DNA from: Sodalis praecaptivus
Lineage (GTDB): Bacteria > Pseudomonadota > Gammaproteobacteria > Enterobacterales > Enterobacteriaceae
DNA length: 64,000 nt
Direction: 5' to 3'
Assembly (NCBI RefSeq): GCF_000517425.1
Contig: NZ_CP006569.1
Location: 3,524,760 to 3,588,759 of the forward strand
Part shown: positions 43,694 to 52,204 of the stretch, one piece after another
Layout of the letters: every line of letters begins with the position of its first letter
Numbering within the stretch: position 1 is the first letter of the stretch
Notes under the pieces: generated by a model
The model's input: the letters and a program-made list of their open reading frames with translations, nothing else
What the model was told of the DNA's origin: nothing
Database searches by the model: none
Translations under genes and position numbers: made by a program

Positions 43694-45031
43694 ATGCAAT
43701 ACGGTGATAGTCGTATTGGTATAACGACGATAAAAAAAATCTCCATTAAAGTTTTGCCCATAATGATTTTGCTTTATGTCATCGCTTATATCGACAGGCA
43801 AAATATCAGTTTTGCAAAACTTCATATGATTGACAGTTTATCATTAAGTGAAACCGCTTATGGCATTGGCGCATCGTTATTTTTTATTGGCTATCTGTTG
43901 TTTGAGGTACCCAGTAATATTTTAATGCATAAGCTGGGTGCCCGTGTCTGGTTCGCCCGCATCATGTTCTCGTGGGGGCTGGTGACCATCCTGATAGCCT
44001 TTACCACCAACGCGACCATGTTCTACATTCTGCGTTTTTTACTGGGCGCTTTTGAAGCGGGGCTCTATCCTGGACTGCTTTACTATATGACCCGCTGGTT
44101 TCCCATCGAGCATCGGCCGCGCGTCGTAGGCTATCTTATAATGGCAAGCCTTGTTGCCAACTTGATTGGCGCACCGCTGAACGGTCTGTTGTTGAGTATT
44201 CATGGTCTGCTGAACCTGGAAGGCTGGCAGTGGATCTTTATCGGCACCGGCTTGCCTGCGCTTATTTTGATCATTCCCGTTTTGTACTGGCTGCCGGAGT
44301 CTCCTGAAACATCCCTATTCCTGACGGAAGAAGAGAAAGCCTGGCTCAAGAGCACGCTGCAACGGGAGGAGAGCCGCGATCAGGACCACCAGGTGCGGGG
44401 CATATTCAAAACGCTGAAAGATACACGCGTGCTGTTACTTGCCCTGGTGTTGGGGTTCATCTCATTTGGCGCCTACGGATTGAGTTACTGGATGCCGACG
44501 ATCGTGAAGGGGTTCGGCGTGTCCGATCTCGCCAATGGGGTCATTAATATGATCCCATGGTTGGCGGCCATCGTACTATTATGGTGGATGACGCGTAATC
44601 CAGCGCGCACCGCCGACCCGGTTAAAAATATTGCGTTGCCGATGTTTGTGGCCGCACTATTTTTGACGGGGAGCGCCCTGTTTATTACCACGCCCTGGCT
44701 GAGTTTCTTATGTATCATCGTAGTCATCATGGCCATCTTCTCCATTCAGCCGTGTTTTTGGACCCTGACGCGTTTTCTGGGTGGCTCCGCCGCGGCAGCC
44801 GGACTGGCGGCAATTAATTCACTGGCCAATCTGGGGGGCTTCTTTGGACAAAATACCGTGCCGGCGGTACGCGAATTAACCGGCAACCCCAGCGCGCCGA
44901 TTTACTACCTCGGCGGCTGTATGGCAATAGGGGGGGTTGTCACCCTCCTGACAATCCGATATTTAAAACGCCGCGGCCGGCAACAGGAGAACACCGCTAT
45001 CGCCGATTTACCGCAAAATGGAGCGCAATGA
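43694..45031 (+). CDS. ACS-family MFS transporter (organic acid/sugar acid)
   Basis: A 445-residue, 12-span anion:cation symporter. ATG 43694 follows AAGGTG. Family marks are IAYIDRQNISFAKLHMIDSL, SLFFIGYLLFEVPSNILMHKLGARVWFARIM and PIEHRPRVVGYL. Relatives carry galactonate, glucarate or tartrate. It closes the dehydratase operon, so the substrate should be the same sugar acid. Its stop overlaps the ATG of a decayed regulator gene. Confidence 0.9.
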   Translation: MQYGDSRIGITTIKKISIKVLPIMILLYVIAYIDRQNISFAKLHMIDSLSLSETAYGIGASLFFIGYLLFEVPSNILMHKLGARVWFARIMFSWGLVTILIAFTTNATMFYILRFLLGAFEAGLYPGLLYYMTRWFPIEHRPRVVGYLIMASLVANLIGAPLNGLLLSIHGLLNLEGWQWIFIGTGLPALILIIPVLYWLPESPETSLFLTEEEKAWLKSTLQREESRDQDHQVRGIFKTLKDTRVLLLALVLGFISFGAYGLSYWMPTIVKGFGVSDLANGVINMIPWLAAIVLLWWMTRNPARTADPVKNIALPMFVAALFLTGSALFITTPWLSFLCIIVVIMAIFSIQPCFWTLTRFLGGSAAAAGLAAINSLANLGGFFGQNTVPAVRELTGNPSAPIYYLGGCMAIGGVVTLLTIRYLKRRGRQQENTAIADLPQNGAQ

Positions 45032-45500
45032 GCGACTATCGCGCGTCAGCGCTCAGCCTTGAACTGACGCTTTTGCAACACCTTTCTCAGGCAGGGACGC
45101 CGATGATGAAGAGTAACACTGCTGCCCCTTTTGAGCTTTCTTCGATCCGCTGTTTCGCGTGAAGCAGTGCCTGGAAGAGCAAGGTTATTTGCGTCAGGCC
45201 CCCCGCGCTATTATCACCTGACCCGTAAACGGCTGTGTTCCAGAAAGCCGCTTTTTATTGAGCACTTTGCCAAATCCGATTGTTGTCAGCGGTTGATGAA
45301 AGATTTTATCTGGCATAGTCGCTTTAGCCCCGCTAGCGGTGACCCGTTACGTTGACACGGCACGCTTTTGATTGCACAGCGGATTGCCTATCGGCTCCGC
45401 GGCATCAAGCTTGGATGTGCAACCTACCCACCGACCTTAGGCAGGCGCACTATTTTGCATACGGGTAAGGGGGGCTCTGCATTTGCCATCGCGGCGCCTA
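45028..45500 (+). pseudogene. Decayed IclR-type regulator
   Basis: Pieces in shifting frames resemble an IclR regulator. They are a start coupled to the transporter stop (ATGA) with LELTLLQHLSQAGTPM, then in another frame LFRVKQCLEEQGYLRQAPR (recognition helix region), then RYYHLTRKRL. Farther on, near 45440-45500, TILHTGKG and AIAAPMF recall the effector domain. Two frameshifts and at least one large deletion are needed, and stops interrupt it. The right end is approximate. It was probably the regulator of the sugar-acid operon. Confidence 0.5.
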
Positions 45501-45550
45501 TGTTCGCGAAGGATTCAACGCAAACGCCAGGCCAACGGCGCATCCATACG

Positions 45551-46570
45551 CTATTCAAAACCGCCATAAAGCGATGAGTTTCTCCAGTGAATATGGGCAT
45601 GAAGCAGAGTGACATTAGGCGGATCGTCAGGCTTTTCCAGCCGCAAAAGCAGCCGATCTACAATATGCTCCGCAAGTACCTCAATTTGCACTTCGGCCGT
45701 GGTCAATGAAGGAAGCCACCCTTCTGCATCGCTGAGTCCATCAAAACCCGTCACGGCAATTTCCTCCCCCACTTTCTTACCCAGAAAATGAAGGGCATTC
45801 ATTGCCCCAAAAGCGACGATGTCCTGATAACACACCAGCGCCGTGACGTTCTGATCGCGTTTAAACAGCTCACGTGTTGCCTTGATCCCGGCACTCATGC
45901 TTGAAGCGCAATAGAGGATATGGGTTTCATCCCAACGTAACGCCGCATCCTCATGGGCATCCTTCCAACCTTGTAAACGTTGACGACGAAGGCGAGAACT
46001 CTGGCTCCCCCCGATAAACGCAATCTGGGTGTGGCCGTCACGCACCAATCGGGAGGTAATATCGTAGGCCGCCTGATAGTTATCGATACCGATGAAATCG
46101 CTATCATGGCTTCCCGTAGGGCGTAGAAAGGTAATGGTGGGGCTAAGGTCTCTCCATGCATCCAGATGCTCGCTGGTGGTATCCCAAGTCGGGCATAGCA
46201 AAACGGCCAGCGCATTGTGGCGTTTCATCAGGTGCAGGTAACCTTGTTGGCTTTCCAGATTCTCATCAGAGCAGGCCAGGATAGTAGCGTAGCCCTTTTT
46301 GGCCAACTTACGGTTGATTTTGGCAATCAGCTCCGTGTAATAGGGGTTACTTAAATCGTGTATCACCAGTCCAATGATATTGGATTTGTTACTGCGTAGA
46401 GCGGCTGCGGTTTCATTGTAGGTATAATTCAGTACGCTTATCGCATCAAGAACGCGCAGGCGAGTTTTTGCCGATACCTTACCGAGCCGGTTGCTGATGA
46501 CATTAGAAACCGTGGCAGATGACACTTTAGCCAAAGCTGCAACATCAGCCACCGTTGCGCGTTTTGTCAT
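45551..46570 (-). CDS. LacI-family repressor of the mannose-type PTS locus
   Basis: A 339-residue regulator. The HTH and hinge are textbook: ATVADVAALAKVSSATVSNVISNRLGKVSAKTRLRVLDAI ... NETAAALRSNKSNIIGLVI. The effector domain follows (DLSNPYYTELIAKINRKL). It is the last gene of the six-gene leftward operon, 12 bases after the EIID gene. Two related CG-centred palindromes in the divergent control region (50233 and 50421) are its likely sites, so it should control both arms. Confidence 0.92.
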   Translation of the reverse strand: MTKRATVADVAALAKVSSATVSNVISNRLGKVSAKTRLRVLDAISVLNYTYNETAAALRSNKSNIIGLVIHDLSNPYYTELIAKINRKLAKKGYATILACSDENLESQQGYLHLMKRHNALAVLLCPTWDTTSEHLDAWRDLSPTITFLRPTGSHDSDFIGIDNYQAAYDITSRLVRDGHTQIAFIGGSQSSRLRRQRLQGWKDAHEDAALRWDETHILYCASSMSAGIKATRELFKRDQNVTALVCYQDIVAFGAMNALHFLGKKVGEEIAVTGFDGLSDAEGWLPSLTTAEVQIEVLAEHIVDRLLLRLEKPDDPPNVTLLHAHIHWRNSSLYGGFE

Positions 46571-46582
46571 GCCGTAACTCCA

Positions 46583-47449
46583 TCAAAAAAACCCTATGAA
46601 CGCGCCAACACCCGACACAGCCAAGGTTACCAGCATGGTCTTCACCACCGATAAGCGATACCTAGTCAACAACAACCACACGCCTAAGACAGCCAGTAAC
46701 GGTAACAAATGAGGGAAAATCCCGTCAAGGATATTTTGCGCGTTAATATTGACTTTACCGGAATTAAATGTAAGAGGTGTGGTCAGCGTAATATAGCTTG
46801 ACGCGATACCGCCAATAACGGTAACACCAATGATCGACATGCATTCACGTAATTTATTCGCGTTTTCACTTACAAATAAATCGACCGCTTTCACCCCCAG
46901 ACGATACCCAGAATGAAAAACGCGATAACTTAGGCTGACGATGAGTACATTGAAAACAATGATGTAAAATAAGGGACCGAGAATTGATCCCCCTTGAGAA
47001 AGGGAAATGGCGATACTCAACAATACGGGAATTAATGTTCCTTGAATGGATGAGTCACCAATACCTGCCAAGGGGCCCATAAGTGAGTTTTTCACGGATT
47101 GCACGGTATTCGCATCAACGGGCTCACCGCGCGCCCGCTGCTCTTCCATGCCGATAACGATGCCTGGAATCATCGCCCCTAACTGAGGTTCAGTATTAAA
47201 ATAGGCGGTATGCGGCAATAAAATCTCCGCCTGCTTTTCTTTATCGCCAGGATAGAGTTTTTCAACTGCCGGCATAAGCGATTTCACAAAACCATGGCCT
47301 TCCATGCGATCATAAGAGGCCACGGTGATATTATGCATCGCCCAATTCAGCCAACATTTTCTCAACGTTTTTCTGCCCAGGGATTCCGGTAAATTCTGCT
47401 GCGCTTTGCTGACATTCACCGTTGGCGTTGCTTTAGTTATCTGTGACAT
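46583..47449 (-). CDS. PTS mannose-family EIID component
   Basis: A 288-residue membrane protein of the ManZ/SorM type, sharing one base with the EIIC stop. The N-terminal half (KTLRKCWLNWAMHNITVASYDRMEGHGFVKSLMPAVEKLY) and SVKNSLMGPLAGIGDSSIQGTLIPVLLSIAIS are signature blocks; membrane segments occupy the C-terminal end. EIID and EIIC form the sugar channel. Confidence 0.93.
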   Translation of the reverse strand: MSQITKATPTVNVSKAQQNLPESLGRKTLRKCWLNWAMHNITVASYDRMEGHGFVKSLMPAVEKLYPGDKEKQAEILLPHTAYFNTEPQLGAMIPGIVIGMEEQRARGEPVDANTVQSVKNSLMGPLAGIGDSSIQGTLIPVLLSIAISLSQGGSILGPLFYIIVFNVLIVSLSYRVFHSGYRLGVKAVDLFVSENANKLRECMSIIGVTVIGGIASSYITLTTPLTFNSGKVNINAQNILDGIFPHLLPLLAVLGVWLLLTRYRLSVVKTMLVTLAVSGVGAFIGFF

Positions 47450-48249
47450 CAGAATTCATCCTCATCGTTAGGGCTTGCGGAGGCGGTTTGTTGAGAGGGT
47501 TTGTATTTATAATGAATCAAAGCAAGTAACAGACTGATTATCACTAGTGCGATCATGTTAACCTTCATAAAAACCACGCAGATAAAACCAAATAAGAAAT
47601 AGATCAACATGGTTTTTTCAATAATGGCCTGACGCATCAACATCGCAATACCTACCGCCGGTAATACACCACCGAATACACTCACAACGTGCATGAGTGA
47701 CGCCGGCATGGCGTTAACCAATAGCTCAATATATTTAGGCCCAAAGCGACAGGCCAATAAAACAGGGACAAATCGGACGATAAAATTGCTTATCTGCGGA
47801 AACCAGACCGCATTTCTCTGCCAGGAAGTCTTGTTACCCGCCGCCAAGGCTTTATCTGCACGTGTGTTCCAAAAGACATTGGACAACATCGTGAAATTGA
47901 AAATAATGGTCCCAGCCACGCCGATGGTTGCGGCGAGAGTAACAGCGACCTTGGCATCTTGAGCGGAAAGAATTGCCAGAGGTAACGCCAGCCACGAGAC
48001 GAAATTCAAATCCTGCGGCATGGCATTGCCCGGTGACACGAAAGCAATGTAGACCGTTTGAACCGCGACCCCAATCAGTATGGCGCGCTCAAGATCGCCC
48101 ACAATCAAACCGGTAATGAATGCCGCGACAAGCGGCCGGGATAACGTATACCAGCCACCGGTAAGGCCCAGCAGCCACGGAGTGGTGAGCGCGCCAAGGT
48201 AACAGAAAATGCCGATCAGCGCCGCCTGAATCACATTGATCTCAATCAT
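47449..48249 (-). CDS. PTS mannose-family EIIC component
   Basis: A 266-residue integral membrane protein of the ManY/SorA type with about eight spans. Conserved stretches are RPLVAAFITGLIVGDLERAILIGVAVQTVYIAFVSPGNAMPQDL and ATIGVAGTIIFNF. A charged tail (SASPNDEDEF) is cytoplasmic. It sits 4 bases after EIIB. Confidence 0.93.
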   Translation of the reverse strand: MIEINVIQAALIGIFCYLGALTTPWLLGLTGGWYTLSRPLVAAFITGLIVGDLERAILIGVAVQTVYIAFVSPGNAMPQDLNFVSWLALPLAILSAQDAKVAVTLAATIGVAGTIIFNFTMLSNVFWNTRADKALAAGNKTSWQRNAVWFPQISNFIVRFVPVLLACRFGPKYIELLVNAMPASLMHVVSVFGGVLPAVGIAMLMRQAIIEKTMLIYFLFGFICVVFMKVNMIALVIISLLLALIHYKYKPSQQTASASPNDEDEF

Positions 48250-48253
48250 GGTG

Positions 48254-48751
48254 TCAACCTGCCAATTTTTTTGCAGCAGCTTCCCAACTCACGGCTGCCG
48301 TATCGGGTAAGAGACGAAATTCAATGGAGAATCCGATTTGTGCTAAATGTTCAAACGCCGGTATTTCCTCAGGGGTAATACTTTGCCCCTTATTGACCGG
48401 AATGGCGTCTTCTCGCTTGGACATAGGCCCCACATTGACCTTGCGGATTGCCTGCCGCAAAGCCGGCACCGCTTCGGCGAGACGCGACAGCGCAATGGCG
48501 TTACGTGCAATGACATAATATTTTTTTTGGGACTCGATCACTTTTGGCAGTTTCTCGCTCGCCTCAGGTAGGGAAAAAACCCAGGTCTTTACCGAAGGGA
48601 GAATGGACAGCAAGACTTTTTTTTGCACCTCGTTTTGAGCGGCGTCATCATCCACAACGACAATGCCATCACAGGGGCTAGATCCGATCCAGCTTGCAGC
48701 CATTTGGCCATGTATGAGCCGGTCATCAATACGCAGGAATGAAATCGCCAT
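48254..48751 (-). CDS. PTS mannose-family EIIB component
   Basis: A 165-residue cytoplasmic phosphocarrier. H14 in FLRIDDRLIHGQMAASW is the phosphorylated histidine. EIIA and EIIB are separate proteins here, as in the sorbose PTS of Klebsiella and unlike the fused ManX of E. coli. It passes phosphate to the incoming sugar at EIIC/EIID. Confidence 0.93.
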   Translation of the reverse strand: MAISFLRIDDRLIHGQMAASWIGSSPCDGIVVVDDDAAQNEVQKKVLLSILPSVKTWVFSLPEASEKLPKVIESQKKYYVIARNAIALSRLAEAVPALRQAIRKVNVGPMSKREDAIPVNKGQSITPEEIPAFEHLAQIGFSIEFRLLPDTAAVSWEAAAKKLAG

Positions 48752-48753
48752 GG

Positions 48754-49170
48754 TTAAAAATCTTCCTCTGCTATAACGGTTTCTTTAAATGAATCAATGG
48801 CACTCCTGCCCGTTTCTATTACTTGGCTGAGAATGTTGTCCAAAGATTCGCCTGCCATCTCCAAAGCCGTCAGGACCATAGAAAAATTAGTTCCTGAAAG
48901 AACGGATACCTGTCGAAACTGTAATGCAAGCTGTGCGCCAACATTAAATGGCGAACCCGCAGGCATATCGGTAAGAATGAGAATGTCGTCGTCGGTTTCT
49001 TTCTTTATGCTTGTTACCAATGCTGTTAACGACTTTCTGAACGCTTCAATGCCTTCTTCCTGAGAAAGCATAACCTGATGAAAATTATTCTGTGGCCCAA
49101 TGACCATCTCCACACTATCTTTCATCCCAGGCGCGGACATACCATGTGCGGCGAATATGATTGTTGTCAT
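48754..49170 (-). CDS. PTS mannose-family EIIA component
   Basis: A 138-residue protein with the active-site histidine H9 in IIFAAHGMSAPGM and the conserved DILILTDMPAGSPFNVG. It accepts phosphate from HPr and hands it to EIIB. It is 2 bases from the flanking genes on both sides in a tight operon. Confidence 0.92.
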   Translation of the reverse strand: MTTIIFAAHGMSAPGMKDSVEMVIGPQNNFHQVMLSQEEGIEAFRKSLTALVTSIKKETDDDILILTDMPAGSPFNVGAQLALQFRQVSVLSGTNFSMVLTALEMAGESLDNILSQVIETGRSAIDSFKETVIAEEDF

Positions 49171-49172
49171 GA

Positions 49173-50204
49173 TTATGTCCCCAGTTTTTCAACAATTTCC
49201 TTGTTGTCTATAATCTCGAGGGCCTGCTGCCGAGAATGGGCGTCATCACGCTGCAATGACGCCCAGCTGTTGATAAGCTTATTCAGGAAAGGTATTGCAC
49301 GATCGATATTTACCCCTTTATTTTGCAGCACAATCAAAGGGTAAATAAACCGTTCTGTCGGACGAATTTTCTCCAGGAAGCTTCTGGCCACACTGCCAAT
49401 TTCGCGTTTAATTTTGGGGTTGCTCAAACGGTTACGGTGTTTTTTAGCCATGCGGTTCAGGTAGTCAGGATCGTAACCACATTCTTGCTTAAGATAATCT
49501 TTTAGCACTGCCATATAGTCCGCGATATCTGCATCGATGGAGGCGCTTTCTGCCGCTTCATAGAGATATTCAAGACCCGCGGCGGCACCGAGAAAACTGA
49601 TACCATCAGCGTAGGTATTCACCAAGATTCTTTTTTCCTGAAAGCGAAAATCAATATTCTCAGTGATTTCAAACTTCTCGGGAATCAAAGCGCCCTCTTG
49701 CGCCTGAACACAGACGGTTCCCCAAGATTCTGTTTCGATAAGCAATGACGCAGGCCACAATGAGGCGCAAATCCTATCCACCATACAATCTGGCAGATGC
49801 CATCCTTCCGCCACAATCCCTTCCTGCTCCAGCAATGACGCAAAGAAGGCCCCGCTTTGTTCAATGTTCTCGCAACATATTACCGTTTTAGGTGAAACCG
49901 CCCGGAGTAATCGAGCAACATGATGCAAGTTTTCCTTGCGTACCGAAGTCGTAATAAGGCTGGCTTTATTGAGCCAGTGCTGAAGCATATCGTCATCAGG
50001 ATGAAGGACATCATTTACCGGAATATGGCGGGTTTCTCCCGTATCGGTTAGCGAAATGTCGTAACCCTGATTCTTCTTAAGCTGTAAGGCCAACGCCCTA
50101 TCGGTATCGACCGTAATCACATCAAAACCGCTTTCATGTAAATAAGGAACAACCAGGCCTCTGCCCAACGCGCCCGTTCCAAAATGAATTGCAATAGGTT
50201 TCAT
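49173..50204 (-). CDS. Mannitol-1-phosphate 5-dehydrogenase-like enzyme
   Basis: A 343-residue polyol-phosphate dehydrogenase of the MtlD/long-chain family. The NAD site is AIHFGTGALGRGLVVPYL and the C-terminal domain has KREIGSVARSFLEKIRPTERFIYPL. It is somewhat shorter than MtlD (~382). As first gene of the leftward PTS operon it would oxidise a hexitol phosphate to a ketose phosphate, or reduce an imported ketose phosphate. The exact sugar is not readable. A candidate operator lies 29 bases upstream. Confidence 0.85.
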   Translation of the reverse strand: MKPIAIHFGTGALGRGLVVPYLHESGFDVITVDTDRALALQLKKNQGYDISLTDTGETRHIPVNDVLHPDDDMLQHWLNKASLITTSVRKENLHHVARLLRAVSPKTVICCENIEQSGAFFASLLEQEGIVAEGWHLPDCMVDRICASLWPASLLIETESWGTVCVQAQEGALIPEKFEITENIDFRFQEKRILVNTYADGISFLGAAAGLEYLYEAAESASIDADIADYMAVLKDYLKQECGYDPDYLNRMAKKHRNRLSNPKIKREIGSVARSFLEKIRPTERFIYPLIVLQNKGVNIDRAIPFLNKLINSWASLQRDDAHSRQQALEIIDNKEIVEKLGT

Positions 50205-50232
50205 TATCTTACTCCCATAGACGTTAAAACAA

Positions 50233-50248
50233 GGTTATTCGATTTACC
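50233..50248. promoter_or_regulatory. LacI-type operator, left arm of the hexose PTS divergon
   Basis: GGTTATTCGATTTACC is a CG-centred dyad (12 of 16 positions symmetric) 29 bases upstream of the MtlD-like gene. It matches the site at 50421 at 12 of 16 positions. Confidence 0.55.
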
Positions 50249-50420
50249 TAATGAATGTCGATTATATACACAGTAATTTCTGACCTTGATCACGATTTTT
50301 TAAGAAACCTTTCGCGAAACCCCATACAATTACAAATAAAATCAGATATTTAATGTTTTTGCCGCTGAAAATACCGCTTTTCATGGGTTTCCTTTTACAG
50401 TAGATTCACCACAAGAAAAG

Positions 50421-50436
50421 AGTTAATCGTTTAACC
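50421..50436. promoter_or_regulatory. LacI-type operator, right arm of the hexose PTS divergon
   Basis: AGTTAATCGTTTAACC is a CG-centred dyad 14 bases upstream of the ManA-like ATG at 50450, i.e. just before the ribosome site. With the site at 50233 it gives a consensus RGTTAWTCGWTTWACC. Confidence 0.55.
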
Positions 50437-50449
50437 TTCGGAGTTAACT

Positions 50450-52204
50450 ATGGGATATTTAAGCCACCCCGCCAATTACGATAAATTCCCGGCCGTGCGC
50501 CTCAAGGGAATCACTGGCGCTTCCAAAGGATGGGAAAACATTGCTGAACAGATAGCAAAATCATTGCCGGCCCACCGCGATGCCGTGATCGCCATTGATT
50601 GCTATCCTGGCGTAGATGTCGCCGGTGTGCAGAGTGCATTAGGGGCTTTCTCCTCTTTTACGCAAGCGACCTGGTTTTATGCCGACACAGGCTATATCCA
50701 CGGCAATGAACTCGATGCGCGGCTGGCGGACACGCTTTCCGAGGATCGCGTATTTGGTATCATGAGCTGTGCTAATTTGGCGGATTATCTGCTTTTAGCG
50801 TCAGCCAACGCGCTCAAACAGAACATCGCGTCCACCCGTGGCTTGCGCATTATCATCGGCACCGGCGCCTCACTCATCGCGCAGTGTGATCTCCTTATCT
50901 ATGCTGATTACCCTCGCTGGCAGCGGCAACTTGACTGGCGGGCCGGAGGCAGTAATTGGCTGGCGGTAAATCCTGAGGAAGATATTCTCAAGAAATATAA
51001 ACGAGGTTTTTTTTGGGAGTGGCGTATTGCCGACCGACATAAACGGGATCTTTTTCCCCATTTCAATTATTACCTCGATACCCTTTCAGATCCTGCGGTC
51101 ATGATTGATAACGCCGCATTTCAAGCAGGGCTGGATGCCTGCCTGAAAACGCCGTTTAGATTAAATCCCTTTTTTGACCCTGGCGTGTGGGGGGGAAACT
51201 GGATGGAGGAAGTCTGCGCGCTGCCGGCAAGCGAAAAGAACTACGCATGGTGTTTTGATGGGGTACCCGAAGAGAACAGCCTGACGCTGAATTTTGACGG
51301 CGTCGCAGTCACTATGCCGGCGATAAACCTGGTTCTGGCGCGTCCGGAAGGGTTACTTGGCCCGCGCAACTATGCGCGATTCGGGGCGGAGTTTCCTATT
51401 CGGTTTGACTTTCTCGATACCATGTCTGGGGGCAATCTTAGCTTACAAGTCCACCCATCGACGGATTATATTCAACAGCATTTTGGCATGCACTACACCC
51501 AGGATGAGAGCTATTACATTTTGGACGCAGGGGAAAATGCCAGCGTTTGGCTGGGATTCCGCACGGGCGTAAAACAAGAGCAATTAGTCAAGGCCATCGA
51601 CAACGCACAGCAAACCGGCACCCTGGAGGCGGAAAAATTCATCAACCGCTTTGCGGTCAAAAAGCATGATCATGTGCTTATTCCATCGGGTACCGTTCAC
51701 TGTTCAGGCAAGGACGCCATGATTCTGGAAATCTCGGCGACCCCCTATATTTTTACTTTTAAATTATGGGATTGGGGGCGCCTTGGCCTGGACGGTAAAC
51801 CCCGTCCGGTGCATTTGCATCACGGCAGTAAAGTGATGCGTGAAGAACGCGACACCGCATGGTGCCGCAGTCAACTGCTCAATACGATTACTCCGCTGCA
51901 GGAAACAGCCGAATGGCGGTGTGAACGCACAGGGCTACACGCCCTCGAATTCATTGATACCCACCGCTATTGGATTAACGGCAGCGTCGACATCTCGACG
52001 GATAATGAGTTTCAGATGCTCAATCTTATCGAAGGAAAAGACGCGGTCATTGAGAGCCCGGAAGGCCTTTTTGCCCCTTTCATCGTTCATTATGCTGAAA
52101 CGGTGGTGATTCCAGCCGCGCTCGGTCAATACACCATTCGCTCCCCCGAACGGAAAGAAATTGGCGTTATTGTGGCCAATGTTCGCCAGGCGCAGGAGGT
52201 GTAA
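50450..52204 (+). CDS. Class I mannose-6-phosphate isomerase with N-terminal kinase-like domain
   Basis: A 584-residue protein; CGGAG precedes ATG 50450. The C-terminal ~340 residues are a ManA-type cupin isomerase: FDFLDTMSGGNLSLQVHPS with metal ligand H335, DESYYIL, then LIPSGTVHCSGKDAMILEIS. The first ~240 residues are extra and resemble a uridine-kinase-like fold without a recognisable P-loop (LRIIIGTGASLIAQCDLLIYADYPRW, WRIADRHKRDLFPHFNYYLD). It probably interconverts mannose- or a related aldose phosphate with fructose 6-phosphate. It leads the rightward operon of the PTS locus. Confidence 0.82.
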   Translation: MGYLSHPANYDKFPAVRLKGITGASKGWENIAEQIAKSLPAHRDAVIAIDCYPGVDVAGVQSALGAFSSFTQATWFYADTGYIHGNELDARLADTLSEDRVFGIMSCANLADYLLLASANALKQNIASTRGLRIIIGTGASLIAQCDLLIYADYPRWQRQLDWRAGGSNWLAVNPEEDILKKYKRGFFWEWRIADRHKRDLFPHFNYYLDTLSDPAVMIDNAAFQAGLDACLKTPFRLNPFFDPGVWGGNWMEEVCALPASEKNYAWCFDGVPEENSLTLNFDGVAVTMPAINLVLARPEGLLGPRNYARFGAEFPIRFDFLDTMSGGNLSLQVHPSTDYIQQHFGMHYTQDESYYILDAGENASVWLGFRTGVKQEQLVKAIDNAQQTGTLEAEKFINRFAVKKHDHVLIPSGTVHCSGKDAMILEISATPYIFTFKLWDWGRLGLDGKPRPVHLHHGSKVMREERDTAWCRSQLLNTITPLQETAEWRCERTGLHALEFIDTHRYWINGSVDISTDNEFQMLNLIEGKDAVIESPEGLFAPFIVHYAETVVIPAALGQYTIRSPERKEIGVIVANVRQAQEV

